Below are positions 1 to 6,737 of a stretch of 10,510 bases of DNA, piece after piece. The stretch is from an uncultured Lentisphaeria bacterium (GTDB taxonomy: Bacteria; Verrucomicrobiota; Lentisphaeria; Victivallales; Victivallaceae), in NCBI GenBank assembly GCA_949298665.1, contig CASFXO010000414.1, positions 1 through 10,510 of the forward strand. The letters run 5' to 3'. How positions within the stretch are numbered: position 1 is the first letter of the stretch; each line of letters starts with the position of its first letter. A program made the translations under genes and the position numbers. The notes under the pieces are model-generated. The model saw only the letters and a list, made by a program, of their open reading frames with translations, was not told the origin of the DNA and did not search any database.

Positions 1-91
<91 letters not shown>

Positions 92-157
92 AACGGCCTC
101 CGTTGGTTGTGTTCCGGGTTGGAATTGATATTACAGATTAACATATACTACAGCTAT

Positions 158-186
158 ATTATATCAAAAACAAAAACCTTTGTCAA
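158..186 (-). promoter_or_regulatory. Consensus sigma-70 promoter for the pseudopilin gene
   Basis: Read on the minus strand, TTGACA (181-186) is followed by a 17-bp spacer and TATAAT (158-163). Both hexamers match the housekeeping consensus exactly and the spacing is optimal. The surrounding DNA is AT-rich, in contrast to the GC-rich genes. Transcription would start near 151, giving an untranslated leader of roughly 60 nt before the pseudopilin ATG at 91. The -35 box begins about 20 nt beyond the T-tract that ends the upstream gene. Confidence 0.85.
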
Positions 187-207
187 GCCGTTTTGCAAGA
201 AAAAAGC

Positions 208-234
208 AAAAAATCACGCGCCCTTGCGCCGGTG
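208..234 (-). terminator. Intrinsic terminator of the GH32-PfkB gene
   Basis: On the minus strand, just after the stop codon at 256-258, CAC (232-234) and GCGC (226-229) can pair with GCGC (218-221) and GTG (215-217). This leaves a two-base bulge and a four-base loop, and is followed by one A and six T (208-213). A second T6 run follows at 200-205. A further GC-rich hairpin (CCGGT-CGA-ACCGG, about 235-247) sits between the stop codon and this stem. The stem is short, but hairpin plus U-tract and the position at a gene end fit Rho-independent termination. Confidence 0.6.
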
Positions 235-255
235 CCGGTTCGACCGGGGGCCGGG

Positions 256-2085
256 TCAGCGGGAAATCGCCGCCGCCGCCCGGGCGCTCCCGGCCGCCGC
301 CGCAATCCGCGGCGAGGCACCGCAGGCCAGATAATAGAGAAATCCTGCGCTGAAGGCGTCTCCCGCGCCCACGGTATGGGCAACCTCCGATACCGGAACC
401 GCATCGTAGTGGAAAAATTCCTCCGGCGTCCAGACGTCTCCGCCGTCCGATCCGCGGGTGATTACGATTGCCTCGAGACCGTACCGGGCGGCGCATTCCC
501 GGCAGAATGTTTCAGGCGCCGCCGGCAGGTTCAGCATGGTGCTCAGGATCGCAGCCTCTCCGGCACTGAGTTTCACCCGGTCGGCGAGTTGCAGGGAACG
601 GCGGATGGTCTCTTCATCATAAAAAGGTGCGCGCAGATTCAAATCACAGAAAAAGCGGGCGCCGGGATACTGCTTTTTCAAGGCGGCCAGCGTCGCCGCC
701 GACTCGGGGGAACGCTGCGCCAGCGTGCCGAAGCAGACGACTTCGGCCGGAAACGCGGCGGCATTTTCATCCGGGAGGATGTGGTCGGAGGCGCTTTCCG
801 GGGTGAAGTCAAAGGTGTTTTCCCCATCGGCGCTCCGGCCGACCCGGGCGACCATGGTGGGGTGGGAATTGTGCTGTACACTGTCCAGGGCAAGGCCTTT
901 TGCCGCCAGTTGCGCCAGCACCCGGTCGCCTTCCGGATCGGCGCCGACGGCGCCCAGCAGCCGGACTTCGGCGCCGAGCGCGCGTAATCCGGCGGCCAGA
1001 TTGACCGGGGCGCCGCCGAGGCGGTCGCCGTCCGGGTGCCGGTCGATCAGAATTTCACCGAAAGAGAGAATCCGGGGGCGGCGGATGTGGAGCGGATGCA
1101 CGATGTAACGTTCGCCGTCGTTGACGAAGATTTCCAGCGAGAAGGTGTCTTCCGCAATCAGCAGTTTCTCCGCCGGGGGCAAATTCCATCCGTGGAGTTT
1201 CAGGGACCGGCCTTCCGGGCGGACGACGAACGCCTCCGGCGGAACGACCGCCGGGGTTACGCGGACGACGTTGTCGCGCAGCGTCAGTTCCACCGGCAGC
1301 GTCATCTGCTGGTTGAACGGCAGCCCCGCGAATCCTTCCCGGTCGCGCAGCCAGAAGATCATGATCCGCCGGTCGCAGTTGCTGAAACTCTGCCCGGCGT
1401 AGGCTTCCCCTTCGAAAAGCGGTGCCGGGAGCGATTCCGGATGAAATTCCCTGCCGTCGAAGCGGCCGATCGAATAGCGTCCGTTCGCCCCGAACAGGAC
1501 CCAGCGCCCGTCCAGCTCGAACAGTTCCGGACATTCGAAGAAGCCGTGGATCCGGCTGCAGAATTCCCAGTTCTTCAAATCGGACGACCGGTAGAAGGCC
1601 GCGAAGTTGAATTCCTCATAAACGACCAGCACATAATACCCGGACTCCCGGTGGTACAGGATCCGCGGATCCCGGCCGCGATGCCGGATAACCGGATTGT
1701 TTTCATACTCCCGGAAGGTCAGGCCGCCGTCGTTGCTGTACGCCAGACATTCGCCCCGGCCCGTGCTGGTGTAGTAAACCAGAATCGCCGGCTGGTCGCC
1801 GGTCTGGAAACCGGCGCGGTTTTCCCGGTCCACCCAGGCGCTTCCGGAATAGCACAGGTCTTTGTCTGAACGCGGCCGGAGCGCCGTCGGCAGTTCGCGC
1901 CAGTGCAGCAAATCTTCGCTGACCGCATGGCCCCAGTGCAGATTGCCCCAGTGCGGCGCCGCGGGGTTGTGCTGAAAATACAAATGATAGGTGCCGTCCA
2001 GCTGAAACAGGCCGTTGGGGTCGTTCAGCCAGCCGCGCCGGGCGGTGAAGTGATAACGGGGCCGTTCGGGATCTGCCGTCGCCAT
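256..2085 (-). CDS. GH32 fructan/sucrose hydrolase fused to PfkB-type fructokinase
   Basis: One 609-residue frame holds two enzymes. Residues about 10-280 are a GH32 five-bladed propeller: WLNDPNG with nucleophile Asp22, the substrate motif CYSGSA near 78, RDP at 138-140 (transition-state stabiliser Asp139), and ECPELF with acid/base Glu184. Residues 285-335 look like a shortened remnant of the GH32 beta-sandwich, ending in its usual SLEIFVNDGE. From about 337 a PfkB kinase begins: GGAPVNLA (357-364), DLNLR (481-485), VITRG (541-545) and GAGDAF with catalytic base Asp576. The position normally Asp in DTxGAGD is His570. There is no signal peptide, so the protein is probably cytoplasmic and acts on imported sucrose or short fructans. 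Fructose released by the first domain could be phosphorylated to fructose 6-phosphate by the second. AAGGAG at 2094-2099, eight nt before the ATG, supports the start. The exact substrate and the fructose specificity of the kinase are inferred. Confidence 0.9.
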   Translation of the reverse strand: MATADPERPRYHFTARRGWLNDPNGLFQLDGTYHLYFQHNPAAPHWGNLHWGHAVSEDLLHWRELPTALRPRSDKDLCYSGSAWVDRENRAGFQTGDQPAILVYYTSTGRGECLAYSNDGGLTFREYENNPVIRHRGRDPRILYHRESGYYVLVVYEEFNFAAFYRSSDLKNWEFCSRIHGFFECPELFELDGRWVLFGANGRYSIGRFDGREFHPESLPAPLFEGEAYAGQSFSNCDRRIMIFWLRDREGFAGLPFNQQMTLPVELTLRDNVVRVTPAVVPPEAFVVRPEGRSLKLHGWNLPPAEKLLIAEDTFSLEIFVNDGERYIVHPLHIRRPRILSFGEILIDRHPDGDRLGGAPVNLAAGLRALGAEVRLLGAVGADPEGDRVLAQLAAKGLALDSVQHNSHPTMVARVGRSADGENTFDFTPESASDHILPDENAAAFPAEVVCFGTLAQRSPESAATLAALKKQYPGARFFCDLNLRAPFYDEETIRRSLQLADRVKLSAGEAAILSTMLNLPAAPETFCRECAARYGLEAIVITRGSDGGDVWTPEEFFHYDAVPVSEVAHTVGAGDAFSAGFLYYLACGASPRIAAAAGSARAAAAISR

Positions 2086-2162
2086 AGGTCACGCTCCTTG
2101 TTGTTTTTTTCAGGTTGCTGCGGTCGTACCGGGCCATCCGGATTGGACGGAAGCATCCGCTT

Positions 2163-2187
2163 CTTCTATCTTCTGTCAACTTCTATC
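2163..2187. repeat. Short direct repeat CTTCTATC, 17-bp period
   Basis: CTTCTATC occurs at 2163-2170 and again at 2180-2187, with a related TTCTGTC at 2171-2177 between them. The two exact copies are offset by 17 bp, less than two helical turns. They lie about 80 nt upstream of the GH32-PfkB start and on the far side of the sulfatase promoter. This may be a regulator binding site, but copies this short could arise by chance. Confidence 0.35.
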
Positions 2188-2302
2188 AATATAAAGGCTG
2201 CTGTGCGAAAATAAAACTGCGATAATCCCGCAGGAATGTGCGATTTTTGCGCCGGGACGTCATTTTTGAAGAAAAAAGCCGGTGAAACCGTATCGTCCGG
2301 AC

Positions 2303-2331
2303 TTGACGGAGGAAACGGTACGCGGTATGAT
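2303..2331 (+). promoter_or_regulatory. Sigma-70 promoter for the sulfatase gene
   Basis: TTGACG (2303-2308), a 17-bp spacer and TATGAT (2326-2331) match the consensus in five of six positions in each box. The predicted start is near 2338, about 67 nt upstream of the GTG at 2405. Because the promoter lies downstream of the longest possible start (GTG at 2282), it supports the shorter gene model. The palindrome GTCCGGAC directly upstream is a candidate operator. Confidence 0.6.
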
Positions 2332-2391
2332 AATGACTGCGGAGGAAAAAAGGTGCCTCCGGACTCTCATTCAAAATTCCGGCAACCATGT

Positions 2392-2396
2392 AAGGA
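2392..2396 (+). promoter_or_regulatory. Shine-Dalgarno site that fixes the sulfatase GTG start
   Basis: AAGGA lies eight nt upstream of the GTG at 2405-2407. The resulting N-terminus (MRILYLDLDTLRPDHLG) begins exactly where sulfatases of this type begin. The 41 residues upstream in the open frame show no domain, signal peptide or well-placed ribosome binding site. Confidence 0.75.
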
Positions 2397-2404
2397 CGTG
2401 CATC

Positions 2405-3877
2405 GTGAGAATTCTGTATCTGGATCTGGATACGCTCCGGCCCGACCATCTCGGCTGTTACGGCTATTGCCGCAACACTTCGCCGAATCTCGACCGGATC
2501 GCCGCCGAAGGCGTCGTGTTTGACCGCTATTACACCTCGGATGCGCCCTGCCTGCCGTCCCGGTCCGCGCTGATGACCGGCACGTTCGGCATTCACAACG
2601 GCGCCATCAACCACGGCGGCAGCAATGCGGAAATCCGTTCGGAAGGGCCGGAGCGCGATTTTCAGAACACCCTGAGTCTGGACAATCTGCCGGCCTGGCT
2701 GAAAATGGAGGCCGGATTGTATCCGGTCTACATCGGCGGCTTCGGGGAGCGGCATTCGACGTTCAACTACTATGCCGGATTCCGGGAAATTTACGATACC
2801 GGGCTCGGCGGCGTCGAGTCGGCCGAGGACGTGACGCCCACGGCATTGCGCTGGATCGAACAGAATGCGGAGCGGGACAACTGGTATCTGCACGTCAATT
2901 ACTGGGATCCGCATACGCCTTACCGGGCGCCTGCCGATTTCGGCAATCCTTTCGCCAACGATCCGCTGCCCGCCTGGCTGACCGAAAACGAGATCGCCCG
3001 GCAGCTGTGCGAAACCGTCGGTCCGCACGGCATCCTCGATCAGGACATGTACGACGACCGGGTGGATCCGCGTTATCCGCGCCAGCCCGGCAAGGCGTTG
3101 AATCTGAACGACGCCCGCCGGGTGATCGACGGCTACGACTGCGGCGTCCGCTATATGGACGAACACATCGGGCGTCTGCTGGACGCCCTGAAACGGAAAG
3201 GCGTGCTGGACGATCTCGTCATCATCGCCAGTTCCGACCACGGCGAAAATCTCGGGGAACTCGGCATGTGGAGCGAACACGGCACCGCGGACCACATCAC
3301 CTGCCGGATTCCGATGATCTTCCGCTGGCCCGGCAGGCTCGCCGCCGGGCAGCGCAATCCGGGACTGCATTACAATATCGACCTGCTGCCGACGCTGGCG
3401 GAGCTCCTGGAGCTGCCGCCCCGGCCGAAATGGGAGGGGCGCAGTTATGCGCGGGGGCTGCTGGACGGTTCCGGCACGGGCCGGAGCGAATTGATTCTGT
3501 CCCAGTGCTGCCACGGTTGTCAGCGCGCGGTGCGCTGGGACGACTGGATTTACATTCGCACCTACCATGATTTCTATCATCTCTTCGATCGGGAGATGCT
3601 GTTCAACGTCCAGGACGATCCGCACGAGCAGCGCAATCTTGCCGCCGACCGTCCCGACCTCTGCCGGGAGGCCAAGGCCCGTTATCTGGACTGGCTCGAC
3701 GAGATGATGGCGACCCAGCCGGACGGCTACTTCTGGGACCCGATGTGGGAAATCATCAGCGAAGGCGGTCCCTACCATGCCCGGGGCCATCTGAAACAGT
3801 ATCTGCGGCGGCTGGAGGATACCGGTCGCGCCTGGGCGGTGCCGGAATTGAAACGGCGCCATCCCGGAGAATTGTAA
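2405..3877 (+). CDS. Formylglycine-dependent sulfatase (type I family), no signal peptide
   Basis: This 490-residue protein should hydrolyse a sulfate ester on an unidentified substrate, probably a glycan. The N-terminus LDLDTLRPDHLGCYG is the first metal-binding strand (Asp9 expected as ligand). CLPSRSALMTG (Cys49 to Gly59) is the C-x-P-S-R active-site motif, in which Cys49 would be converted to formylglycine by a maturase not encoded here. SSDHGENLGELG (Asp278, His279) is the second metal site, and LFNVQDDPHEQRNL near 399-412 is the usual C-terminal subdomain sequence. Length is typical of the family. No signal peptide is visible, unlike many glycan sulfatases, so it may act in the cytoplasm on imported oligosaccharide. 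It diverges from the fructan hydrolase-kinase gene and converges on the activator gene. Sulfatase identity is firm; substrate is unknown. Phosphonate monoester hydrolases share the fold and cannot be wholly excluded. Confidence 0.92.
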   Translation: MRILYLDLDTLRPDHLGCYGYCRNTSPNLDRIAAEGVVFDRYYTSDAPCLPSRSALMTGTFGIHNGAINHGGSNAEIRSEGPERDFQNTLSLDNLPAWLKMEAGLYPVYIGGFGERHSTFNYYAGFREIYDTGLGGVESAEDVTPTALRWIEQNAERDNWYLHVNYWDPHTPYRAPADFGNPFANDPLPAWLTENEIARQLCETVGPHGILDQDMYDDRVDPRYPRQPGKALNLNDARRVIDGYDCGVRYMDEHIGRLLDALKRKGVLDDLVIIASSDHGENLGELGMWSEHGTADHITCRIPMIFRWPGRLAAGQRNPGLHYNIDLLPTLAELLELPPRPKWEGRSYARGLLDGSGTGRSELILSQCCHGCQRAVRWDDWIYIRTYHDFYHLFDREMLFNVQDDPHEQRNLAADRPDLCREAKARYLDWLDEMMATQPDGYFWDPMWEIISEGGPYHARGHLKQYLRRLEDTGRAWAVPELKRRHPGEL

Positions 3878-3959
3878 CCCATCTTCCGCTTGGAAAAAGG
3901 TCCGGCGGACGCGGCATGAGGAAAGCTTCCCGGAACGTGGAAAACGGGCGCGGTCCGGC
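3878..3959. other. Convergent intergenic spacer
   Basis: The sulfatase and the activator gene end facing each other across 82 bp. On the minus strand a very short hairpin GTCC-GCC-GGAC (3900-3910) is followed by five T, a weak candidate terminator for the operon. GGAAAGCTTCC (3920-3930) and TTCCCGGAA (3927-3935) are small overlapping palindromes with no T-tract. No strong terminator is seen for the sulfatase. Confidence 0.4.
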
Positions 3960-5501
3960 TCAATCATCCTGATGCCGGTACCAGTCCGGCCGGATGCCGT
4001 AGCGGTTGATCTTATAGTGGATGACCCGCGGCGAGAGATCCAGCTCCCGGGCGGCGGCGGACATGTTGCCGTTGTTGCGCTTGAGCGCCTCGACGATCAG
4101 CTCCCGTTCAAAGGAGCTGACCAGTGTGTTGAATGACGCCTTTCCGTCCGGGAGCAGTTGTCCGCCGGAGCTCTGGCCGGTCTGGAGGGAGGGGGGCAGA
4201 TTATAGCTGTGAATGCAGTCGTCGGTGGCGGTGAGGACGGCGCGTTCGATGCAGTTTTCCAGTTCCCGTACATTGCCGGGCCAGTGATAGCTCATCAGCA
4301 TGTTGATGGCGGGGGTGGAAAGGCGCTTCACGTTTTTTCCGTATTTGAGGTTGAGCTTGGCGATGAAGTGCTCGGAAAGCAGCACGATGTCGCAGCGGCG
4401 CTTGCACAAATCCGGCAGCGTGATCGGGAAAATGTTGAGCCGGTAATACAGGTCCTCCCGGAATTTCCCTTCCGCCATCAACTGCTCCAGATTGCGGCTG
4501 GTGGCGACGAGAAGCCGGACGTCGGATTTGAGTTCTGCATTGCTGCCGAGCCGGGAGAAGGTCCGTTCCTGAATGAAGCGCAGGAGTTTCACCTGGGTCG
4601 GCATCGCCAGATCACCGATTTCGTCAAGGAACAGCGTGCCGCCGTCGGCGGCTTCGGCCCGTCCGATCCGGCGGCTGACGGCGCCGGTAAAAGCGCCTTT
4701 TTCATGGCCGAAGAGTTCGCTTTCGACCAGATTTTCCGGGAGGGCGGCACAGTTGAGGGCGATGAACGGCTTGTCCGCGCGCGGACTGAGGCGGCGGATC
4801 GCCTGGGCGACCAGCTCTTTGCCGGTGCCGGAACTGCCCCGGATCAGGACGGTGGCGCTGCTGGGGGCGACCTGCCGGATCAATTCGTAAATCCGCTGCA
4901 TGGTCCGGCAGTTGCCGATAAGTTCGCCGGGGTTGCCGTTGCCGCCGAGGGCCTCGCGCAGTTTGCGGTTTTCATCGAGAAGCTGTTCGCGTTCCTCGTG
5001 CTCCATCCGGCAGGCGGAGACGGCTTCCGCCGTCAGGTTGCCGACGATTTCCAGCAGTTTCAGGTCTTCCTCAAGGCAGACGCCCGGTTCCACTTTGCGC
5101 TCGATGCTCAGGGTGCCGACCACCCGTTCGCGGTGAAAAACCGGTACGCAGAGAAACGCCATCGGTCCGTTTTCGCGCCGGACGCCGGTACGGTCGAGAA
5201 AGCGCCTGTCTTTGGCGATGTCTTCGACCAGGAGCGGTTTTGCCGTTTCGGCGACGATGCCGGTGAGACCTTCGCCGAGGTGGTACCGACCGCGGCTTTT
5301 TTCGATTTCGTCCAGTCCGTGCGAGGCTTCGATGATGAAGACGTCGCCCTGGCGGAGGGTGAAGGTGCCGCGCAGCATGCCCATCTGACGATGCAGAATG
5401 GTCAGCACCTGGTCGAGCAGGGCGGAAATATTCCGCTCATGAACGACGGCGGTGCTGATCTCCCGGAGTACCGCGATCTCGGTTGTGAGCTGATTCGGCA
5501 T
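3960..5501 (-). CDS. NifA-like sigma-54 transcriptional activator (GAF-AAA+-Fis)
   Basis: This 513-residue enhancer-binding protein would use ATP to open promoters held by sigma-54 RNA polymerase. Residues about 10-165 form a GAF sensor domain (GEGLTGIVAETAKPLLVEDI near 76-95). A short coiled segment follows (about 165-185). The AAA+ domain spans about 192-425: Walker A GSSGTGKE (222-229), sigma-54 contact loop GAFTGA (269-274), Walker B GGTLFLDE (287-294), FREDLYYR (347-354) and GNVREL (409-414). A Fis-type helix-turn-helix ends the protein (about 477-503). There is no receiver domain, so control is through a GAF ligand or partner protein, as in NifA. It lies 29 nt downstream of dapL and probably shares its operon. 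The ATG at 5501 has only a weak Shine-Dalgarno (GGAA, two nt away); an earlier start would overlap dapL and add arginine-rich sequence with no domain. NifA-like architecture is clear; control of nitrogen genes is inferred. Confidence 0.9.
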   Translation of the reverse strand: MPNQLTTEIAVLREISTAVVHERNISALLDQVLTILHRQMGMLRGTFTLRQGDVFIIEASHGLDEIEKSRGRYHLGEGLTGIVAETAKPLLVEDIAKDRRFLDRTGVRRENGPMAFLCVPVFHRERVVGTLSIERKVEPGVCLEEDLKLLEIVGNLTAEAVSACRMEHEEREQLLDENRKLREALGGNGNPGELIGNCRTMQRIYELIRQVAPSSATVLIRGSSGTGKELVAQAIRRLSPRADKPFIALNCAALPENLVESELFGHEKGAFTGAVSRRIGRAEAADGGTLFLDEIGDLAMPTQVKLLRFIQERTFSRLGSNAELKSDVRLLVATSRNLEQLMAEGKFREDLYYRLNIFPITLPDLCKRRCDIVLLSEHFIAKLNLKYGKNVKRLSTPAINMLMSYHWPGNVRELENCIERAVLTATDDCIHSYNLPPSLQTGQSSGGQLLPDGKASFNTLVSSFERELIVEALKRNNGNMSAAARELDLSPRVIHYKINRYGIRPDWYRHQDD

Positions 5502-5530
5502 GATTCCGATAATATAGCGGCGGAATCGGG

Positions 5531-6715
5531 TTATTGCAAATACCGGGTGGCGATTCGCTGTACCGCCTCCCGGGTCGCCTCCCGGCTGCCGAACCCGGTC
5601 AGCCGGAAATACCCTTCGCCGCAGGTGCCGAATCCGGACCCGGGCGTGCCGACGACGTGGCATTCATGAAGCAGCCGGTCGAAGAATGCCATTGAGCTTC
5701 CGGGAACCGGCAGTTTCCACCAGACGTAAGGCGAGTGTTCACCGCCGAAAACGGTCATGCCCGCGGCGAGAAGACCGGAGCGGATTTTCCGGGCGTTTTC
5801 CAGATAATAGTCGATCTGTCCGACGATCTGTTTCCGGCCGGCCTCGGAATAGACGGCTTCCGCCGCGCGCTGCACGGGGTAGGAGACGCCGTTGAATTTG
5901 GTGGTCTGGCGCCGCCGCCAGAGTGCGTTGAGCCGCCCCGGAAGAGCCCGCGGCACGACGCAGTAGGCGCAGCGCAGTCCGGTGAATCCGGCGGTTTTGG
6001 AAAACGAGCGGAATTCGACGGCGACCTCTTCCGCGCCGGGGATTTCGTAAATGCTCCGGGGCAGGGCGGGATCGCGGATATAGGCTTCGTAGGCGGAGTC
6101 GAAAAGCAGCAGGGCTCCAACGCGCCGGGCGTATTCCACCCATTCGGCGAGCTGTTCCCGCGAAAATACCGCGCCGGTCGGATTGTTCGGCGAACACAAA
6201 TAGACGACATCCACCGGCGTGCGCGGCGGTTCCGGCAGAAAGCCGTTGGCTTCGACGCAGGGCAGATACTGCAGCTTCGCGCCGCGACCGGCCATCAGGT
6301 TGCTGTCCCGGTAGACCGGGTAAACCGGATCGCAGATGGCGATCCGGCAGTCGCCGCCGAAAAGCTCCTGAATGTTGGCGACGTCGCATTTGGAGCCGTC
6401 GCTGACGAAGATTTCATCCGTGGCGACGTTGATGCCGCGCCGACGGTAATCATGTTCGCGAATGGCCTCGCGGAGGAAGTCGTAGCCCTGTTCCGGGCCG
6501 TAGCCCCGGAAGGTGGCTGCCGTCGCCATTTCGTCGACCGCCCGATGCAGCGCGGCGATGACGGCGGGAGCCAGCGGCAGCGTTACGTCGCCGATGCCGA
6601 GACGGATGATATGCGCCTCCGGTTCGGCCCGGCGGCAGGCTTCGACTTTCCGGGCGATTTCGGAAAAGAGATAATTTTCAGAAAGTTCCTGATAAAAGGG
6701 ATTGGTCGTGAACAT
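5531..6715 (-). CDS. dapL: LL-diaminopimelate aminotransferase
   Basis: This PLP enzyme converts tetrahydrodipicolinate plus glutamate to LL-diaminopimelate plus 2-oxoglutarate in one step, bypassing the acyl-blocked DapD/DapC/DapE intermediates of lysine and peptidoglycan synthesis. The 394-residue protein has the family signatures IIRLGIGDVTLPLAPAV (36-52), FRGYGPEQGYDFLREAI (69-85), SPNNPTG (175-181), FDSAYEAYI (205-213) and SFSKTAGFTGLR, with the PLP lysine at 240, then RRQTTKFNGVSY (268-279) and GTPGSGFG, with the substrate-carboxylate Arg371 in YFRLTGFGSR. The start is the ATG at 6715, preceded by AGGAGG; a TTG at 6736 would add seven residues and bury that site. It follows dapF by 22 nt, so the last two DAP steps are adjacent. 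A loop before NALWRRRQ is shorter than in many homologues. Identification is firm. Confidence 0.97.
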   Translation of the reverse strand: MFTTNPFYQELSENYLFSEIARKVEACRRAEPEAHIIRLGIGDVTLPLAPAVIAALHRAVDEMATAATFRGYGPEQGYDFLREAIREHDYRRRGINVATDEIFVSDGSKCDVANIQELFGGDCRIAICDPVYPVYRDSNLMAGRGAKLQYLPCVEANGFLPEPPRTPVDVVYLCSPNNPTGAVFSREQLAEWVEYARRVGALLLFDSAYEAYIRDPALPRSIYEIPGAEEVAVEFRSFSKTAGFTGLRCAYCVVPRALPGRLNALWRRRQTTKFNGVSYPVQRAAEAVYSEAGRKQIVGQIDYYLENARKIRSGLLAAGMTVFGGEHSPYVWWKLPVPGSSMAFFDRLLHECHVVGTPGSGFGTCGEGYFRLTGFGSREATREAVQRIATRYLQ

Positions 6716-6724
6716 TGGTTGTGT

Positions 6725-6730
6725 CCTCCT
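6725..6730 (-). promoter_or_regulatory. Shine-Dalgarno site that fixes the dapL start
   Basis: AGGAGG on the minus strand lies nine nt upstream of the ATG at 6713-6715. It rules in the MFTTNPFYQEL start and argues against the TTG start 21 nt further upstream, which would place the ribosome binding site inside the coding region. Confidence 0.8.
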
Positions 6731-6737
6731 CTGCAAT

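Larger units (their letters stand above)
2086..2404. other. Divergent intergenic region between fructan enzyme and sulfatase
   Basis: This 319-bp stretch contains no convincing gene. It holds the Shine-Dalgarno site of the minus-strand GH32-PfkB gene (2094-2099), a cluster of TTCTATC-like repeats (2163-2187), the plus-strand sulfatase promoter (2303-2331) and the sulfatase Shine-Dalgarno site (2392-2396). An 8-bp palindrome GTCCGGAC (2295-2302) abuts the sulfatase -35 box and could be an operator. For the minus-strand gene only weak promoter candidates are visible. One is TATATT (2188-2193 read on the minus strand) without a good -35. The other is TTGACA (2174-2179) without a good -10. Confidence 0.7.

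Noticed and set aside
193..987. Plus-strand open frame (264 codons) opposite the kinase half of the fusion
   Set aside because: It is low-complexity Arg/Gly/Ala-rich sequence from the reverse complement of the kinase domain, with no plausible motif.
2340..2361. Hairpin CGGAGG/CCTCCG in the sulfatase leader
   Set aside because: The six-bp stem has a ten-base loop and no T-tract or known riboswitch features. It could influence translation but is not distinguishable from chance.
2282..2404. 41-residue N-terminal extension of the sulfatase from the GTG at 2282
   Set aside because: The extension has no signal peptide or homology, and the promoter at 2303-2331 lies inside it. A good Shine-Dalgarno site precedes the GTG at 2405.
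3894..3910. Terminator between the convergent genes
   Set aside because: The stem is only four base pairs before five T on the minus strand, too weak for a feature call of its own; it is described in the spacer entry.
2186..3967. Long minus-strand open frame (593 codons) opposite the sulfatase
   Set aside because: It is a shadow of the GC-rich sulfatase gene. The plus-strand frame has all sulfatase motifs, while this frame is rich in Val, Arg and Pro with no recognisable domain.
5502..5663. 54-residue extension of the activator into dapL
   Set aside because: It is Arg-rich, read out of frame from the dapL 3' end, and adds no domain. The ATG at 5501 gives a NifA-like N-terminus.
4158..5669. 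Long plus-strand open frame (503 codons) opposite the sigma-54 activator
   Set aside because: It is antisense to a gene with clear Walker, GAFTGA and helix-turn-helix motifs. It has no domain and crosses the dapL-activator gap.
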